In this document: piece after piece, positions 1 through 8,740 of the stretch
Position numbering within the stretch: the first letter of the stretch is position 1
Layout of the letters: every line of letters begins with the position of its first letter
Source of the DNA: an uncultured Bacilli bacterium
Lineage (GTDB): Bacteria; Bacillota_I; Bacilli_A; RF39; UBA660
Direction of reading: 5' to 3'
Assembly (NCBI GenBank): GCA_944350315.1
Contig: CALVON010000024.1
Coordinates: 1-46,482, forward strand
DNA: 46,482 nucleotides
Made by a program: the position numbers and the translations under genes
The notes under the pieces: model-generated
Databases searched by the model: none
Seen by the model: the letters and a program-made list of their open reading frames with translations, nothing else
Told to the model about the DNA's origin: nothing

Positions 1-2
1 TT

Positions 3-227
3 TTACTTGATGAGAGTTTAAGTCAAATAAGTGGAGAAGAATTATTAAAAAAGTTTAAAAGTTTTCGTAATTTTAATATACCAGTAATATTACTTAGTAA
101 AGATAATAAGTATGAGTATAATGAAGAGTATATAAAAATGGGATTTAATGACATATTGATAAAACCATTAAAAAAAGATGAATTAATTAAAATTATTAAT
201 AATTATATTAAAAGAGATGAATTATAA
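3..227 (+). CDS. C-terminal part of a response-regulator receiver domain (5' end outside window)
   Basis: The reading frame is open from the window edge to a TAA at 225-227. The 74 visible residues look like the second half of a CheY-like receiver domain: a hydrophobic strand PVILLSKD, then MGFNDILIKPL with the conserved Lys-Pro that follows strand beta5, then a last amphipathic helix ending close to the stop. The receiver is therefore the last domain, so the protein is either a stand-alone regulator or the receiver end of a hybrid kinase. The phospho-acceptor Asp lies outside the window. Family assignment is from pattern only. Confidence 0.7.
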   Translation, partial: LLDESLSQISGEELLKKFKSFRNFNIPVILLSKDNKYEYNEEYIKMGFNDILIKPLKKDELIKIINNYIKRDEL

Positions 228-282
228 GTTAAAGGTGGACAAATAGGATATTTTGTTATATAATACTTTTGTATTTGAAAAA

Positions 283-480
283 ACGATGATTAGGACATGA
301 TTATAATCTGATATTTATAGAGAGTTAGTGTTTGGTGAAAACTAATAATTGATTTTTATAGTTACTACCTATGAGTTACTACCGAAAGGATAGTCGGAGT
401 AAAATCCGTTATATTAATTAAGTCCAAAAAAGGATGGTACCGTGTCGTTGACACTCCTTATATTATGGAGTGTTTTTTTA
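283..480 (+). promoter_or_regulatory. T-box riboswitch leader of thrS (threonine)
   Basis: The leader has the T-box landmarks: an AGAGAGTTAGTG segment near 319-330, a GGTG box at 334-337, two consecutive Thr codons ACT ACC at 364-369 in the expected specifier position, and the T-box core AGGATGGTACCGTG at 431-444 whose TGGT would pair with a tRNA ACCA end. It is followed by a terminator hairpin. Known family behaviour: uncharged tRNA-Thr stabilises the antiterminator and allows transcription of thrS. The upstream boundary is approximate. Confidence 0.9.
451..479 (+). terminator. Intrinsic terminator of the thrS T-box
   Basis: ACACTCC at 451-457 pairs with GGAGTGT at 467-473, with a 9-nt AT-rich loop and a T run to 479. 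It sits directly between the T-box core and the thrS ribosome-binding site, where the regulated terminator is expected. Confidence 0.85.
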
Positions 481-499
481 TTTAGAGAGGAGAATTTAA

Positions 500-2239
500 A
501 TGATAAATATTAAAGAAGATGAGAAGTTAAATATTATCAATCATAGCTGTGCACACTTGTTGGCACAGGCAGTAAAACATTTATATCCAAAGGCTTTGTT
601 TTGGGTAGGTCCTGTAATAGATAGTGGCTTTTATTACGATATTGATTTAGGCGATGAAGTAATTAAAGAAGAAGATTTGGAAAAAATTGAAAAAGAAATG
701 AAAAAAATTTCTAAGGATGGAAAAAGAATAATACGTCATGAAATTTCAAAGGATGAAGCTCTTGAAATGTTTAAGAATGATCCATATAAAATAGATTTAA
801 TTATGCGTATGGATGATGAAAATGGAGTAATTAGTTGTTATAGCCAAGGTGATTTTACTGATTTATGTCGTGGCCCACATGTTGAAACTGTAAAGGAACT
901 TAAATATTTTAAATTACTTAAAGTTAGTGGTGCCTATTGGAAGGGTGATGCAAACAATAAAATGCTCCAAAGAATTTATGGGGTTTGTTTTGACACTAAA
1001 GAAAAACTAGATGAATATTTAAGTTTATTAGAAGAAGCTAAAAAGAGAGATCATAAAAAATTAGGTAAAGAATTAGATTTATTTATGATTAGTGAATACG
1101 GACCGGGGTTTCCTTTCTTTTTACCAAAAGGGATGATTATTCGTAATGAACTTGAAAATTTTTGGTATAAAGAACATACAAAAGAGGGATATGAATTTAT
1201 TAAAACTCCAATAATGCTTAATAAAGATTTATGGGAGATATCAGGGCATTGGTTTAATTATCGTGAAAATATGTATACTTCAGAGATTGATGATAAAACA
1301 TTTGCTATAAAACCAATGAATTGTCCAGGGGGAATGCTAGTTTATAAAAATAGTCTTCATTCTTATAAAGATTTACCTCTTAGAATTGGGGAACTTGGTC
1401 AAGTTCATAGACATGAGGCAAGTGGTGCATTAAATGGATTATTTAGGGTTAGAACATTTACACAAGATGATGCGCATATTTTTATGAGGGAAGATCAAAT
1501 AGAAGAGGAAATAATTAGATTAATTAATTTCATCGATAGAATGTATTCGGTATTTGGGCTTACTTACGATATTGAATTATCAACAAGGCCTTTGGAAAAA
1601 TATATTGGTTCAATTGAAATATGGGATAAATCAGAAAAAATACTAGAAAAAGCTTGCTATGAAGCAGGACATGATTGCAAAATTAATCCTGGTGACGGTG
1701 CATTTTATGGCCCTAAGTTAGATTTTCATATAAAAGATTCTTTGGGTAGAGTTTGGCAATGTGGTACTATTCAGCTTGATATGAATTTACCAGAGAGATT
1801 TGATTTAACATATGTTGATTCTGATGGCAGTAAGAAAAGACCAATAATGCTCCACAGGGTTATTTATGGCTCAATTGAAAGATTTATTGGTATATTAATA
1901 GAACATTATGCTGGTGCATTCCCTACTTGGCTTAGTCCCGTTCAGGTAAACATTATACCTGTTAATAATGATTTACACCTTGAATATGCAAAAGATATTT
2001 ATGATAAATTAAATAATTTCGATATAAGATGTGAATTAAATTCTAAGGATGAAAAGATAAGCTATAAAATCAGGGAAAGTCAAGTAAAAAAAATACCATA
2101 TACTTTAGTACTTGGTGATAAGGAACAAGAAGAAAATAAAGTAACATATCGTAAATTTGGTAGTACAGATTCTACTACAGTTTCTTGTGATGAATTTTTA
2201 AAATTGATTCAAAAGGAAATAGAAAGTAAGGGTATTTAG
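500..2239 (+). CDS. thrS: Threonyl-tRNA synthetase lacking the N-terminal TGS domain
   Basis: This is cytoplasmic ThrRS, which charges tRNA-Thr. The editing (SAD) domain carries HxxxH at H15/H19 and CxxxH at C123/H127. The class II catalytic core has zinc ligands C275, H326 and H452, motif 2 around RHEASGALNGLFRVRTFTQ and motif 3 near HRVIYGSIERFIG, and is followed by the anticodon-binding domain. These zinc ligands align with the E. coli ligands (C334, H385, H511) at a constant offset of 59. The 579-aa protein thus starts about where the E. coli TGS domain ends, and the N1/TGS domain is absent. A good GAGAGGAG ribosome-binding site precedes ATG 500, and no upstream in-frame extension is available inside the leader. 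Short ThrRS of this kind is known in Mollicutes. Expression is controlled by the upstream T-box. Confidence 0.96.
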   Translation: MINIKEDEKLNIINHSCAHLLAQAVKHLYPKALFWVGPVIDSGFYYDIDLGDEVIKEEDLEKIEKEMKKISKDGKRIIRHEISKDEALEMFKNDPYKIDLIMRMDDENGVISCYSQGDFTDLCRGPHVETVKELKYFKLLKVSGAYWKGDANNKMLQRIYGVCFDTKEKLDEYLSLLEEAKKRDHKKLGKELDLFMISEYGPGFPFFLPKGMIIRNELENFWYKEHTKEGYEFIKTPIMLNKDLWEISGHWFNYRENMYTSEIDDKTFAIKPMNCPGGMLVYKNSLHSYKDLPLRIGELGQVHRHEASGALNGLFRVRTFTQDDAHIFMREDQIEEEIIRLINFIDRMYSVFGLTYDIELSTRPLEKYIGSIEIWDKSEKILEKACYEAGHDCKINPGDGAFYGPKLDFHIKDSLGRVWQCGTIQLDMNLPERFDLTYVDSDGSKKRPIMLHRVIYGSIERFIGILIEHYAGAFPTWLSPVQVNIIPVNNDLHLEYAKDIYDKLNNFDIRCELNSKDEKISYKIRESQVKKIPYTLVLGDKEQEENKVTYRKFGSTDSTTVSCDEFLKLIQKEIESKGI

Positions 2240-2266
2240 CAGAAAGATTTCTTTCTGCTTTTCTTT
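2239..2266 (+). terminator. Terminator after thrS
   Basis: GCAGAAAG (2239-2246) pairs with CTTTCTGC (2251-2258) around a 4-nt loop and is followed by a T-rich tail. It begins at the last base of the thrS stop codon. Confidence 0.85.
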
Positions 2267-2332
2267 GACAATAAATACCAGTTACCAGTTGTGTAAAATT
2301 TGTGTCAAATTAATAGTATTGTAAAAATATTG

Positions 2333-2341
2333 TGCTATAAT
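2333..2341 (+). promoter_or_regulatory. Extended -10 promoter for the dockerin/cohesin gene
   Basis: TGC directly followed by TATAAT (2336-2341) is an extended -10 element. No good -35 hexamer lies at 17 bp. The predicted start of transcription near 2348 leaves a leader of about 100 nt before the ATG at 2452. Confidence 0.5.
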
Positions 2342-2348
2342 TAATTTA

Positions 2349-2388
2349 AATGATACTGAATGGTAGCACCATAATTTTTTGTATCATT
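2349..2388 (+). promoter_or_regulatory. Structured leader: nested inverted repeats in the 5' UTR
   Basis: AATGATAC (2349-2356) pairs with GTATCATT (2381-2388), enclosing a small TGGT-AGC-ACCA hairpin at 2361-2371. It is followed by GGGAGGTG, which resembles a ribosome-binding site but has no start codon near it. I do not recognise a known riboswitch class. Confidence 0.4.
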
Positions 2389-2451
2389 GGGAGGTGTTAT
2401 TTCAGGGGACACAAAAAAATACAATTAAATTACATGAAAGAAAGGAAAATT

Positions 2452-4806
2452 ATGAAAAAAATAAAAAATGGTCTTAGTTTTTTTACAAAAGTGTTTTTGG
2501 TTTTAGGATTGTTATTTAGTAATTTATCTGGGTTATCAACTGTATTTGCTTATGCGTTAGAAGATAATTTTAATGTTTTGGTTGATAATAAAGATATTAC
2601 TATTAATTATTTACGTGAAATTGAAGATACTGATGAAGTAAAAGTTACGGTAAGTGAAAATTATACTTATCTTGATGGAAGTAGTGAAATACCAATTAAT
2701 TCAGAATATTACACTACAGGATTATTGCTAAAAGAGTCAACAGGAGTAACATATAGTTCTTCAATGTTGAATAGTGTTTTATTTGATGGTTTATATGAAT
2801 TAACTGTTTCTTTATTTAATGAAACAAAAAATGAAGAATTAGGAACTGTTTTATATTCAAAAAATTTTGAAAATGATAAGGGGATAACATATAAAGTATA
2901 TCTTGATTATGGTACAGAAAGTCAAAGTGAAATTTTGCCTACAGATGATGTATATGAAATAGATCCATACGAAAAAGTTACAGTTGTTTCTAATATTTTA
3001 GCTGGTGGTTTGAATCCGACAGATGTGTTTGTTTATGATGATGTGGAATATTTTGCTTCTGATTTATTAAATTTGAATTTTATAGAAGAAAAAGATTTTG
3101 ATGGTTTATTCTTTGGGGAATATACTGATGAGTTAAAAGTAGTTGTTTATGATGAAGAAGGAAATGAAGTAATTTTTAATGATGAAATAAATTATTTGTA
3201 TGGTAGTTATTCTTTAAATAATGAAATCATGAATACTGTTGTTAATTATTTGGATATTAATGATAAATATTATTTTGATGAAAGTATTAATTCTAAAGAT
3301 GGTATTTTATATGTATATCCTGATAAATTAACTGGTTATTCAGTAATTGATTTGTTTAAAATTATGGAAGTTGCAACAGCAGATAGTGATATAAATTATA
3401 TTATTAGTAATAATAGTTATGATGATTTATTAAAAGAATACGAAAAATATGTTGAAAATTCAAATGCTGAAGATGTATTATTGCCTTTTGATGAATATTT
3501 TGCAAATGTTATTATTGATGATACAACAAAAATAACTGTTAATAATTCTGGATTATCACTAACATATAGATGCGTTCTTGTTGGAGATATGAATGGTGAT
3601 GGAATTGTTACACAGGATGATTTACAAGTATTAATTAATCAAATTGTCGAATTAGAAGATTCTAATATTGAAAATGGTGATTTAAGTGCTGATGAAAAGT
3701 TAAGCGTTGAAGATGCAATGCTATTAAATCAATATATTAATGATTTAGAACAGTATATTGATGTTAAAAATGGTGATATGGAAGCTTCATTAATAGTTAA
3801 TTCTTCTGATATTGTTACGGGTGATTTATTTGATGTTGATTATGTAGTATCAATAAACGAGTATTTTGTTAGTGGAGTTTCTGGTATATTTAATTATGAC
3901 GATAGTATGCTTGAACTTGTAAATATAAAGGTTAATAATGATTGGATTGGAAATAGCAATAACGGTAGATTTTTGTATATGGGTAATACTGCTTTAACTT
4001 CCGATACTGTTCTTAATGGTAATGACATTGAGGTAATTTCTAAAGATTATATTGTTTTAACTGCTACATTTAGAGCATTAAATAGTGGTGAAACTGTTAT
4101 TTCAGTAAATGATTCAGAATTTTTTGATAGTAATGTTTACTATAACCTTGAAACGGCAGATATTGATGTGCCAGTAATTATAAATGCATCTGATGATAAT
4201 ACTTTATCTTCATTAACTGTTGCAGGTCAAAAAATAGAATTAAAAGATGGTATATTAGATTACGAGATTACTGTTAGTAGTGATGTTACATCTATAAATG
4301 TAGAGGCAATAACTAACAACATTGGAGCAATTATTTTCTCAACTACTGTCCCTGAAGAGTTAAAAGTTGGTGAAAATGAAATCACAATTGTAGTTATGGC
4401 CGAGAATGGTGATGAATTAATTTATAAAGTTAAAGTAATTAGAGAAGAAGAAAAATCAGAAAACCCTACTAATATGAATTATGTTCAAAATCAAGTTGTA
4501 AATGATGATAATACAGAAGTAACAGACGATTCTAAGGATGAAATAGTTGTTAACGAAGACGAAGATAAAGATGATGAAATTGTTTCAGATGAAGAGGATA
4601 GTGAATTGTCAAGAATTATTATTATTATTTTGATATTGTTGGTAATTGCCGGTCTTATATACTTAATATTTAAAGATGAAGATGATGATGAGACTAAAAA
4701 AGCTAATAAAGAATTGAATAAAGTAAAAAATAATAAGGATTTTTCTAATACTAAAGCTGTAAATTCAGATAATAAAAAGTTAAAAAATAAGAAAAAAGAA
4801 GATTAA
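2452..4806 (+). CDS. Secreted, membrane-anchored protein with dockerin, cohesin-like and cadherin-like domains
   Basis: This 784-aa surface protein begins with a Sec signal peptide (residues 1 to about 35, Lys-rich then hydrophobic). An unassigned beta-rich region follows to about 370. A dockerin-like module at about 375-440 has an EF-hand type calcium loop DMNGDGIVTQDDL (D379 to D383 and on) and a second half near residue 410. The region at about 443-580 resembles a cohesin beta-sandwich, and about 582-665 resembles a cadherin-like b12 beta-sandwich. An acidic linker, one membrane helix near 720-740 and a Lys/Asp-rich tail complete it. ATG 2452 is chosen because AAAGGA precedes it at 2441-2446 and the signal peptide begins there; longer in-frame starts at 2350 and 2434 lack this support. 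It lies immediately upstream of the Tad cluster, so it may be a surface partner of the pilus (inference). Confidence 0.75.
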   Translation: MKKIKNGLSFFTKVFLVLGLLFSNLSGLSTVFAYALEDNFNVLVDNKDITINYLREIEDTDEVKVTVSENYTYLDGSSEIPINSEYYTTGLLLKESTGVTYSSSMLNSVLFDGLYELTVSLFNETKNEELGTVLYSKNFENDKGITYKVYLDYGTESQSEILPTDDVYEIDPYEKVTVVSNILAGGLNPTDVFVYDDVEYFASDLLNLNFIEEKDFDGLFFGEYTDELKVVVYDEEGNEVIFNDEINYLYGSYSLNNEIMNTVVNYLDINDKYYFDESINSKDGILYVYPDKLTGYSVIDLFKIMEVATADSDINYIISNNSYDDLLKEYEKYVENSNAEDVLLPFDEYFANVIIDDTTKITVNNSGLSLTYRCVLVGDMNGDGIVTQDDLQVLINQIVELEDSNIENGDLSADEKLSVEDAMLLNQYINDLEQYIDVKNGDMEASLIVNSSDIVTGDLFDVDYVVSINEYFVSGVSGIFNYDDSMLELVNIKVNNDWIGNSNNGRFLYMGNTALTSDTVLNGNDIEVISKDYIVLTATFRALNSGETVISVNDSEFFDSNVYYNLETADIDVPVIINASDDNTLSSLTVAGQKIELKDGILDYEITVSSDVTSINVEAITNNIGAIIFSTTVPEELKVGENEITIVVMAENGDELIYKVKVIREEEKSENPTNMNYVQNQVVNDDNTEVTDDSKDEIVVNEDEDKDDEIVSDEEDSELSRIIIIILILLVIAGLIYLIFKDEDDDETKKANKELNKVKNNKDFSNTKAVNSDNKKLKNKKKED

Positions 4807-4814
4807 TTTCTTTC

Positions 4815-4840
4815 TTTTTTTTTTTTTATAATGGTATAAT
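4815..4840 (+). promoter_or_regulatory. Tad cluster promoter with a T13 tract upstream of the -10
   Basis: TGG followed by TATAAT (4835-4840) is an extended -10. A run of 13 T (4815-4827) fills the place of the -35 and spacer. A weak A-rich/T-rich hairpin just upstream (AGAAG...CTTTCT) may also terminate the preceding gene. No other promoter is evident before the first Tad gene. Confidence 0.5.
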
Positions 4841-4872
4841 ATATTTGATAATAGAGGAATAGGTGTATAACT

Positions 4873-5205
4873 ATGAATAAAAAGGGTCAGGCTTTGGTAG
4901 AATTTGTATTAATATTACCAGTATTTTTACTTATTTTACTTACTATTTATGATTTTGGAATGATCTTTAATGCTAAAAATGAAATAGAGGCAAAATCTAC
5001 TGATATAGTTATGGCATTTAATAATGGAAGTAATGTTGAAGAGATTAATAAGTTATATAAAGATTTTTTTATCGATGTATCTAGTGATGATAATTATTAT
5101 AAAATTGTTATTAGAACATCAGTAAATATAGTTACACCATTTTTAAATAGAATTTTTGGGGATCCTTATGAAATTGTAATAGAGAGGTATATACCTTATG
5201 ATTAA
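4873..5205 (+). CDS. tadE: TadE-like pseudopilin
   Basis: This 110-aa protein begins with a short Lys-rich leader, then the class III prepilin-like motif G-QALVEF followed by a hydrophobic helix to about residue 29 and a small extracytoplasmic domain. If cleavage follows G5, the Glu at mature position 5 (E10 of the precursor) is present as in typical TadE and type IV pilins. It is the first gene of a tightly packed cluster and overlaps the next gene by 8 bp. It probably acts as a minor pilin or pseudopilin at the outer face of the membrane. No separate Flp-type major pilin is seen nearby. Confidence 0.8.
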   Translation: MNKKGQALVEFVLILPVFLLILLTIYDFGMIFNAKNEIEAKSTDIVMAFNNGSNVEEINKLYKDFFIDVSSDDNYYKIVIRTSVNIVTPFLNRIFGDPYEIVIERYIPYD

Positions 5206-5578
5206 GTTAAATTGTAAAGGGCAGTCTTTAGTTTTATTTGTTTTGATATTACCAATTATATTAATGATAATGATTATGGTTATTGATATTGGGAAAATGG
5301 TAAATTTACGAAATCAATTAGACAGTATTAATTATTTGGCAATTGATTATGCTCTCGATAATATTGATAATGAAAATTTATCTTTAGTGATTGAAGAGTT
5401 AATAAAAAAAAATGATTTAGATATAAATATTGCTAAAATAAGCATTAGTAATAAAATTGAAGTTGAATTAGAAAAAGATGTTGATTTAATTTTATTTGGA
5501 AATAAAATAATAGATGTAAAATCTTCTTATATTGGATATAGTGATAATAATAAAAAAATTATTGAAAGGAATAATTAG
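5198..5578 (+). CDS. Second TadE/TadF-like pseudopilin, without Glu5
   Basis: The 126-aa protein resembles its neighbour at the N-terminus: short basic leader, KGQSLVLF, then a hydrophobic segment to about residue 31 and a small outer domain. At mature position 5 it has Leu where TadE has Glu, counting from cleavage after the same Gly. In type II secretion and type IV pili the pseudopilin that caps the tip (GspK type) also lacks Glu5, so a tip role is possible but unproven. It starts inside the end of the previous gene (overlap ATGATTAA), implying translational coupling. Confidence 0.7.
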   Translation: MIKLNCKGQSLVLFVLILPIILMIMIMVIDIGKMVNLRNQLDSINYLAIDYALDNIDNENLSLVIEELIKKNDLDINIAKISISNKIEVELEKDVDLILFGNKIIDVKSSYIGYSDNNKKIIERNN

Positions 5579-5588
5579 GTGGGGTCTT

Positions 5589-6368
5589 ATGAATCACAAT
5601 GGAAAAATTATTACAATTTCTTCTGTTAAAGGTGGAGTGGGAAAGACAACGTTGGTTTTAAATTTAGCAGGAATTTATTATTTGATGAAAAAAAGTGTTT
5701 TAATTATTGATTTGGATTTGTATGCTGGTGGTGTTGCAACTTGTTTAAATGTTGATTGTAAAAGAGATATTTATGGGCTAATTGATGATCTTAGTAATAA
5801 TAGGTCAATAGAATTAAAAGATTATATTTGCTCTTACAATAATGGTATTGATGTATTGGCAAATCCACGAGATCCACGTGATGTATCTAAAATAGAAAGT
5901 AAATATATTAGTAAAATTTTTGATATAGTTAGACAAGAATATGATGTTATTTTGGTAGATACTTCACATTTATTAGATGAGGTTTGTTTAACAGCTTTGG
6001 ATAATTCATATAATAGTGTTTTTGTTATCACTAATGATTTAGTCGATTTAAAAAATATGAAAAGTTTGATAAGTATTTTTAATGAAATGAAGAAAGAAAA
6101 TTATAAAATTGTTTTAAATAATTCTAGAGATACTGGTAGAGATTATATTAGTTTGTTTGATATAAGGAATATGATTAAAAGAAATGTTGATTATACAATA
6201 TCTAAGAGTTTTTATATTAAAAATATTGATAGGTATGTGTTAAATGGAGAAATACTAACTTTAAATAAGAATATTGTTAGGTTTAATTCTAGTGATATAA
6301 AAAATATGAATCTTTTAGCTCTTTCTTTAATTAAAGATGAAAAGGAGGAGAATTCTGATGAGGACTAA
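5589..6368 (+). CDS. tadZ: TadZ/CpaE-like ParA-family ATPase
   Basis: This 259-aa protein of the MinD/ParA superfamily carries a deviant Walker A SSVKGGVGKTT (residues 11-21), then LIIDLDLYAGG, and later a VILVDTSHLLDE segment as Walker B. In Tad systems TadZ/CpaE positions the pilus machinery at the membrane or pole. There is no N-terminal receiver-like domain, unlike many CpaE proteins, so this is a short form. ATG 5589 is used: AGGTGGGG lies just before it and the protein then begins directly at the P-loop strand. It overlaps tadA by 11 bp. Confidence 0.85.
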   Translation: MNHNGKIITISSVKGGVGKTTLVLNLAGIYYLMKKSVLIIDLDLYAGGVATCLNVDCKRDIYGLIDDLSNNRSIELKDYICSYNNGIDVLANPRDPRDVSKIESKYISKIFDIVRQEYDVILVDTSHLLDEVCLTALDNSYNSVFVITNDLVDLKNMKSLISIFNEMKKENYKIVLNNSRDTGRDYISLFDIRNMIKRNVDYTISKSFYIKNIDRYVLNGEILTLNKNIVRFNSSDIKNMNLLALSLIKDEKEENSDED

Positions 6369-7689
6369 TAATAATTCGTTACTTAATGAATTTAATGTTA
6401 AAAAAAGGGAAAAAAAAGTTGATGATGTAAATGATTATGAAGTTATTCCCGATAAAGAAAAATTAGATGCTCTTAGAGCAAATATTATTCAAAATTTAAT
6501 TAATAATAAAATTCCTGATAATGTTTCTTTAGAACAATATATTAATGATGAAATTGATGTAGTATTAGAAGATTATGATTTAGGTGCTTTAGAGAGAAAT
6601 CATATATGTAATTTAATACAAAATGAGATTAATGGATATGGACCTTTGACAGATTTACTTAATAATGATTCTGTTACGGAAATAATGGTAAATGGTGCTA
6701 ATGATATATATGTAGAAGTTGATGGCAAATTAATAAAAGATGAATCTGTATCATTTATTAATGATCAACACATTATTAGAACTGTACAAAGAATAGTACA
6801 GCCTCTTGGAAGAACGATTGATGCAGTAAATCCTATGGTTGATGCAAGGCTTAGAGATGGTTCTAGACTTAATGCTATTATTCCACCATTATCTTTAACT
6901 GGACCAGTTGTTACTATTAGAAAATTTTCTAAGAAGATGAATGATATAGATGATTTAATTAGAATGGGAACATTAACTGCTCATATGGCATTATTTTTAC
7001 AAGCTTGTGTAAAGGCTAAGTTAAATATTATTATATCTGGAGGTACTGGTACAGGAAAAACAACATTGCTTAATATTTTAAGTAGCTTTATTGACGAAGA
7101 AGAAAGAATAATAACTATTGAAGATGCTGCTGAATTAAGATTACATCAATCTCACGTTATTTCTTTAGAAACTAGAATGGTTAACTATGAAGGAGAAGGT
7201 GAAATAACAATTAGAGATTTAGTTAGAAATTCACTTCGTATGCGACCTGATAGAATTATAGTAGGTGAAGTTCGTGGTAAAGAGGCGTTTGATATGCTTC
7301 AGGCAATGAATACTGGACATGAAGGGTCAATTACAACTTTACATGCTAATTCTCCAGAGGATGCAATTAATAGGCTAGAAACAATGATGTTAATGAATGA
7401 TATGGAATTGCCTGTTTATGCAATTAGAAATTATATAGATAAAGCAATAGATATAGTTATTCAGATTGAAAGATTAAGTGATGGTAAAAGAAAAATTACA
7501 TCAATTTCGGAAGTAATTGGATTAAAAGATGAAAAATTGTGTTTAAAGGATATCTTTTCATTTAGAGAAAATGGTGTTTCTGATCATGGAAATGTTAGAG
7601 GAGAATTTGTTGTTTATAAATATATTCCTAAAGTATATGATAGGATAAAGCGAAAGGGAATTATTCTTGATAACATTTTTGGTGAGTAA
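6358..7689 (+). CDS. tadA: TadA/CpaF secretion ATPase
   Basis: This 443-aa hexameric motor ATPase of the type II/IV secretion superfamily powers Tad pilus assembly at the cytoplasmic membrane. Visible motifs are the N-terminal ENGYGPL-like segment INGYGPLTDLL (about 91-101), Walker A GGTGTGKTT (228-236), the Asp box ITIEDAAEL, Walker B with IIVGEVRGKEAFDML, and the His box GHEGSITTLHANSPEDA. Length is normal for CpaF. ATG 6358 is chosen because AAAGGAGGAG lies 8 nt upstream; it sits inside the end of tadZ. Confidence 0.95.
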   Translation: MRTNNNSLLNEFNVKKREKKVDDVNDYEVIPDKEKLDALRANIIQNLINNKIPDNVSLEQYINDEIDVVLEDYDLGALERNHICNLIQNEINGYGPLTDLLNNDSVTEIMVNGANDIYVEVDGKLIKDESVSFINDQHIIRTVQRIVQPLGRTIDAVNPMVDARLRDGSRLNAIIPPLSLTGPVVTIRKFSKKMNDIDDLIRMGTLTAHMALFLQACVKAKLNIIISGGTGTGKTTLLNILSSFIDEEERIITIEDAAELRLHQSHVISLETRMVNYEGEGEITIRDLVRNSLRMRPDRIIVGEVRGKEAFDMLQAMNTGHEGSITTLHANSPEDAINRLETMMLMNDMELPVYAIRNYIDKAIDIVIQIERLSDGKRKITSISEVIGLKDEKLCLKDIFSFRENGVSDHGNVRGEFVVYKYIPKVYDRIKRKGIILDNIFGE

Positions 7690-7747
7690 AATATATATTG
7701 CTATAAATAATAAAATTAATAATCTATATAATTAATGAGGTGATAAT

Positions 7748-8740
7748 ATGGAAAAAAGTTTAATAATTATATTAATCCAAATTTTAATAGTTTTTTTACT
7801 TTTGATAATTCTCACTTTATTTATTAGATTAAATAATGCAATAAAATTAGAAAAAAGAATTTCTAAGTATAGTATAAAAAGTGATCCTCTTGGAAGGGGC
7901 ATATCTATTTTTGATTTGGTATATAAAAAATATTTTCGGTTTGTAAGAAAACAGCGAAAAAAAATAAAAAAATTATTTCCAACTTTAGTAAAAAGGTATG
8001 ATAAATATGTGTTATATGAAGATGTCAAAGCTGCTGATTATATTACTCATAAATTAGTAATTTCTTTTATATTAATTATTTTAACAATAATAGCAATGGC
8101 AATTAGGGGAAGATTAATTACTTTTATACAATTATTTGTTAGTTTTACAGTAGGTTTTTATTTGCTAGATGTGTGGTTAATAATTGAGAAAAAAATAAAT
8201 AGAAAAAAAGTGGAAGAAGATATGTTAAAGGCAATCATTGTAATGAATAATGCCTTTAAATCTGGAAAGTCGACAATTCAAGCAGTTGAAATTGCTAGTA
8301 ATAAATTGCCTGGGGTTATAGGCTTAGAATTTAAAAAAATATTTGAAGAAATGAAGTATGGAATGTCTGTTGAAACTGTTTTTAGTAGGTTTGCTAAAAG
8401 AATTAATTTAGAAGAAGCGGAATATCTATCTTCTTCTTTAGCAATACTAAATCGTACTGGAGGAAATATTATTGCTGTTTTTAATTCAATAGAAAAAACA
8501 TTATTTGATAAGAAAAAATTAAAGGAAGAACTCAAAAATTCAACAACTGTGTCTAAGTTAGTCGTTAAAATTTTAATGTTTGTTCCAGTTATATTTATTT
8601 TAATTATTTATTTATTTGATCCTAGTTATTTTAAACCTTTTTTTAGTAGTGCATTAGGATATATTCTTTTGGCTATAATTTTGATAATGTTTGTTTTATA
8701 TGCATATTTATTAAATAGAATTGTGAAGGTGAATTATTAA
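7748..8740 (+). CDS. tadB: TadB-like inner-membrane platform protein
   Basis: This 330-aa membrane protein has one N-terminal membrane helix (about 7-27), a basic cytoplasmic stretch, two central helices (about 100-145), a GspF/T2SSF domain containing MNNAFKSGKSTIQAVEIAS, and two C-terminal helices. In Tad systems TadB and TadC together form the platform that couples TadA to pilin extraction. GAGGTGAT precedes the ATG. Its final A is shared with the next start codon. Confidence 0.88.
   Translation: MEKSLIIILIQILIVFLLLIILTLFIRLNNAIKLEKRISKYSIKSDPLGRGISIFDLVYKKYFRFVRKQRKKIKKLFPTLVKRYDKYVLYEDVKAADYITHKLVISFILIILTIIAMAIRGRLITFIQLFVSFTVGFYLLDVWLIIEKKINRKKVEEDMLKAIIVMNNAFKSGKSTIQAVEIASNKLPGVIGLEFKKIFEEMKYGMSVETVFSRFAKRINLEEAEYLSSSLAILNRTGGNIIAVFNSIEKTLFDKKKLKEELKNSTTVSKLVVKILMFVPVIFILIIYLFDPSYFKPFFSSALGYILLAIILIMFVLYAYLLNRIVKVNY

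Noticed and set aside
2348-2451. c-di-GMP riboswitch controlling the pilus region
   Set aside because: The conserved GEMM-type sequences are not present in the leader; only an unassigned hairpin is seen.
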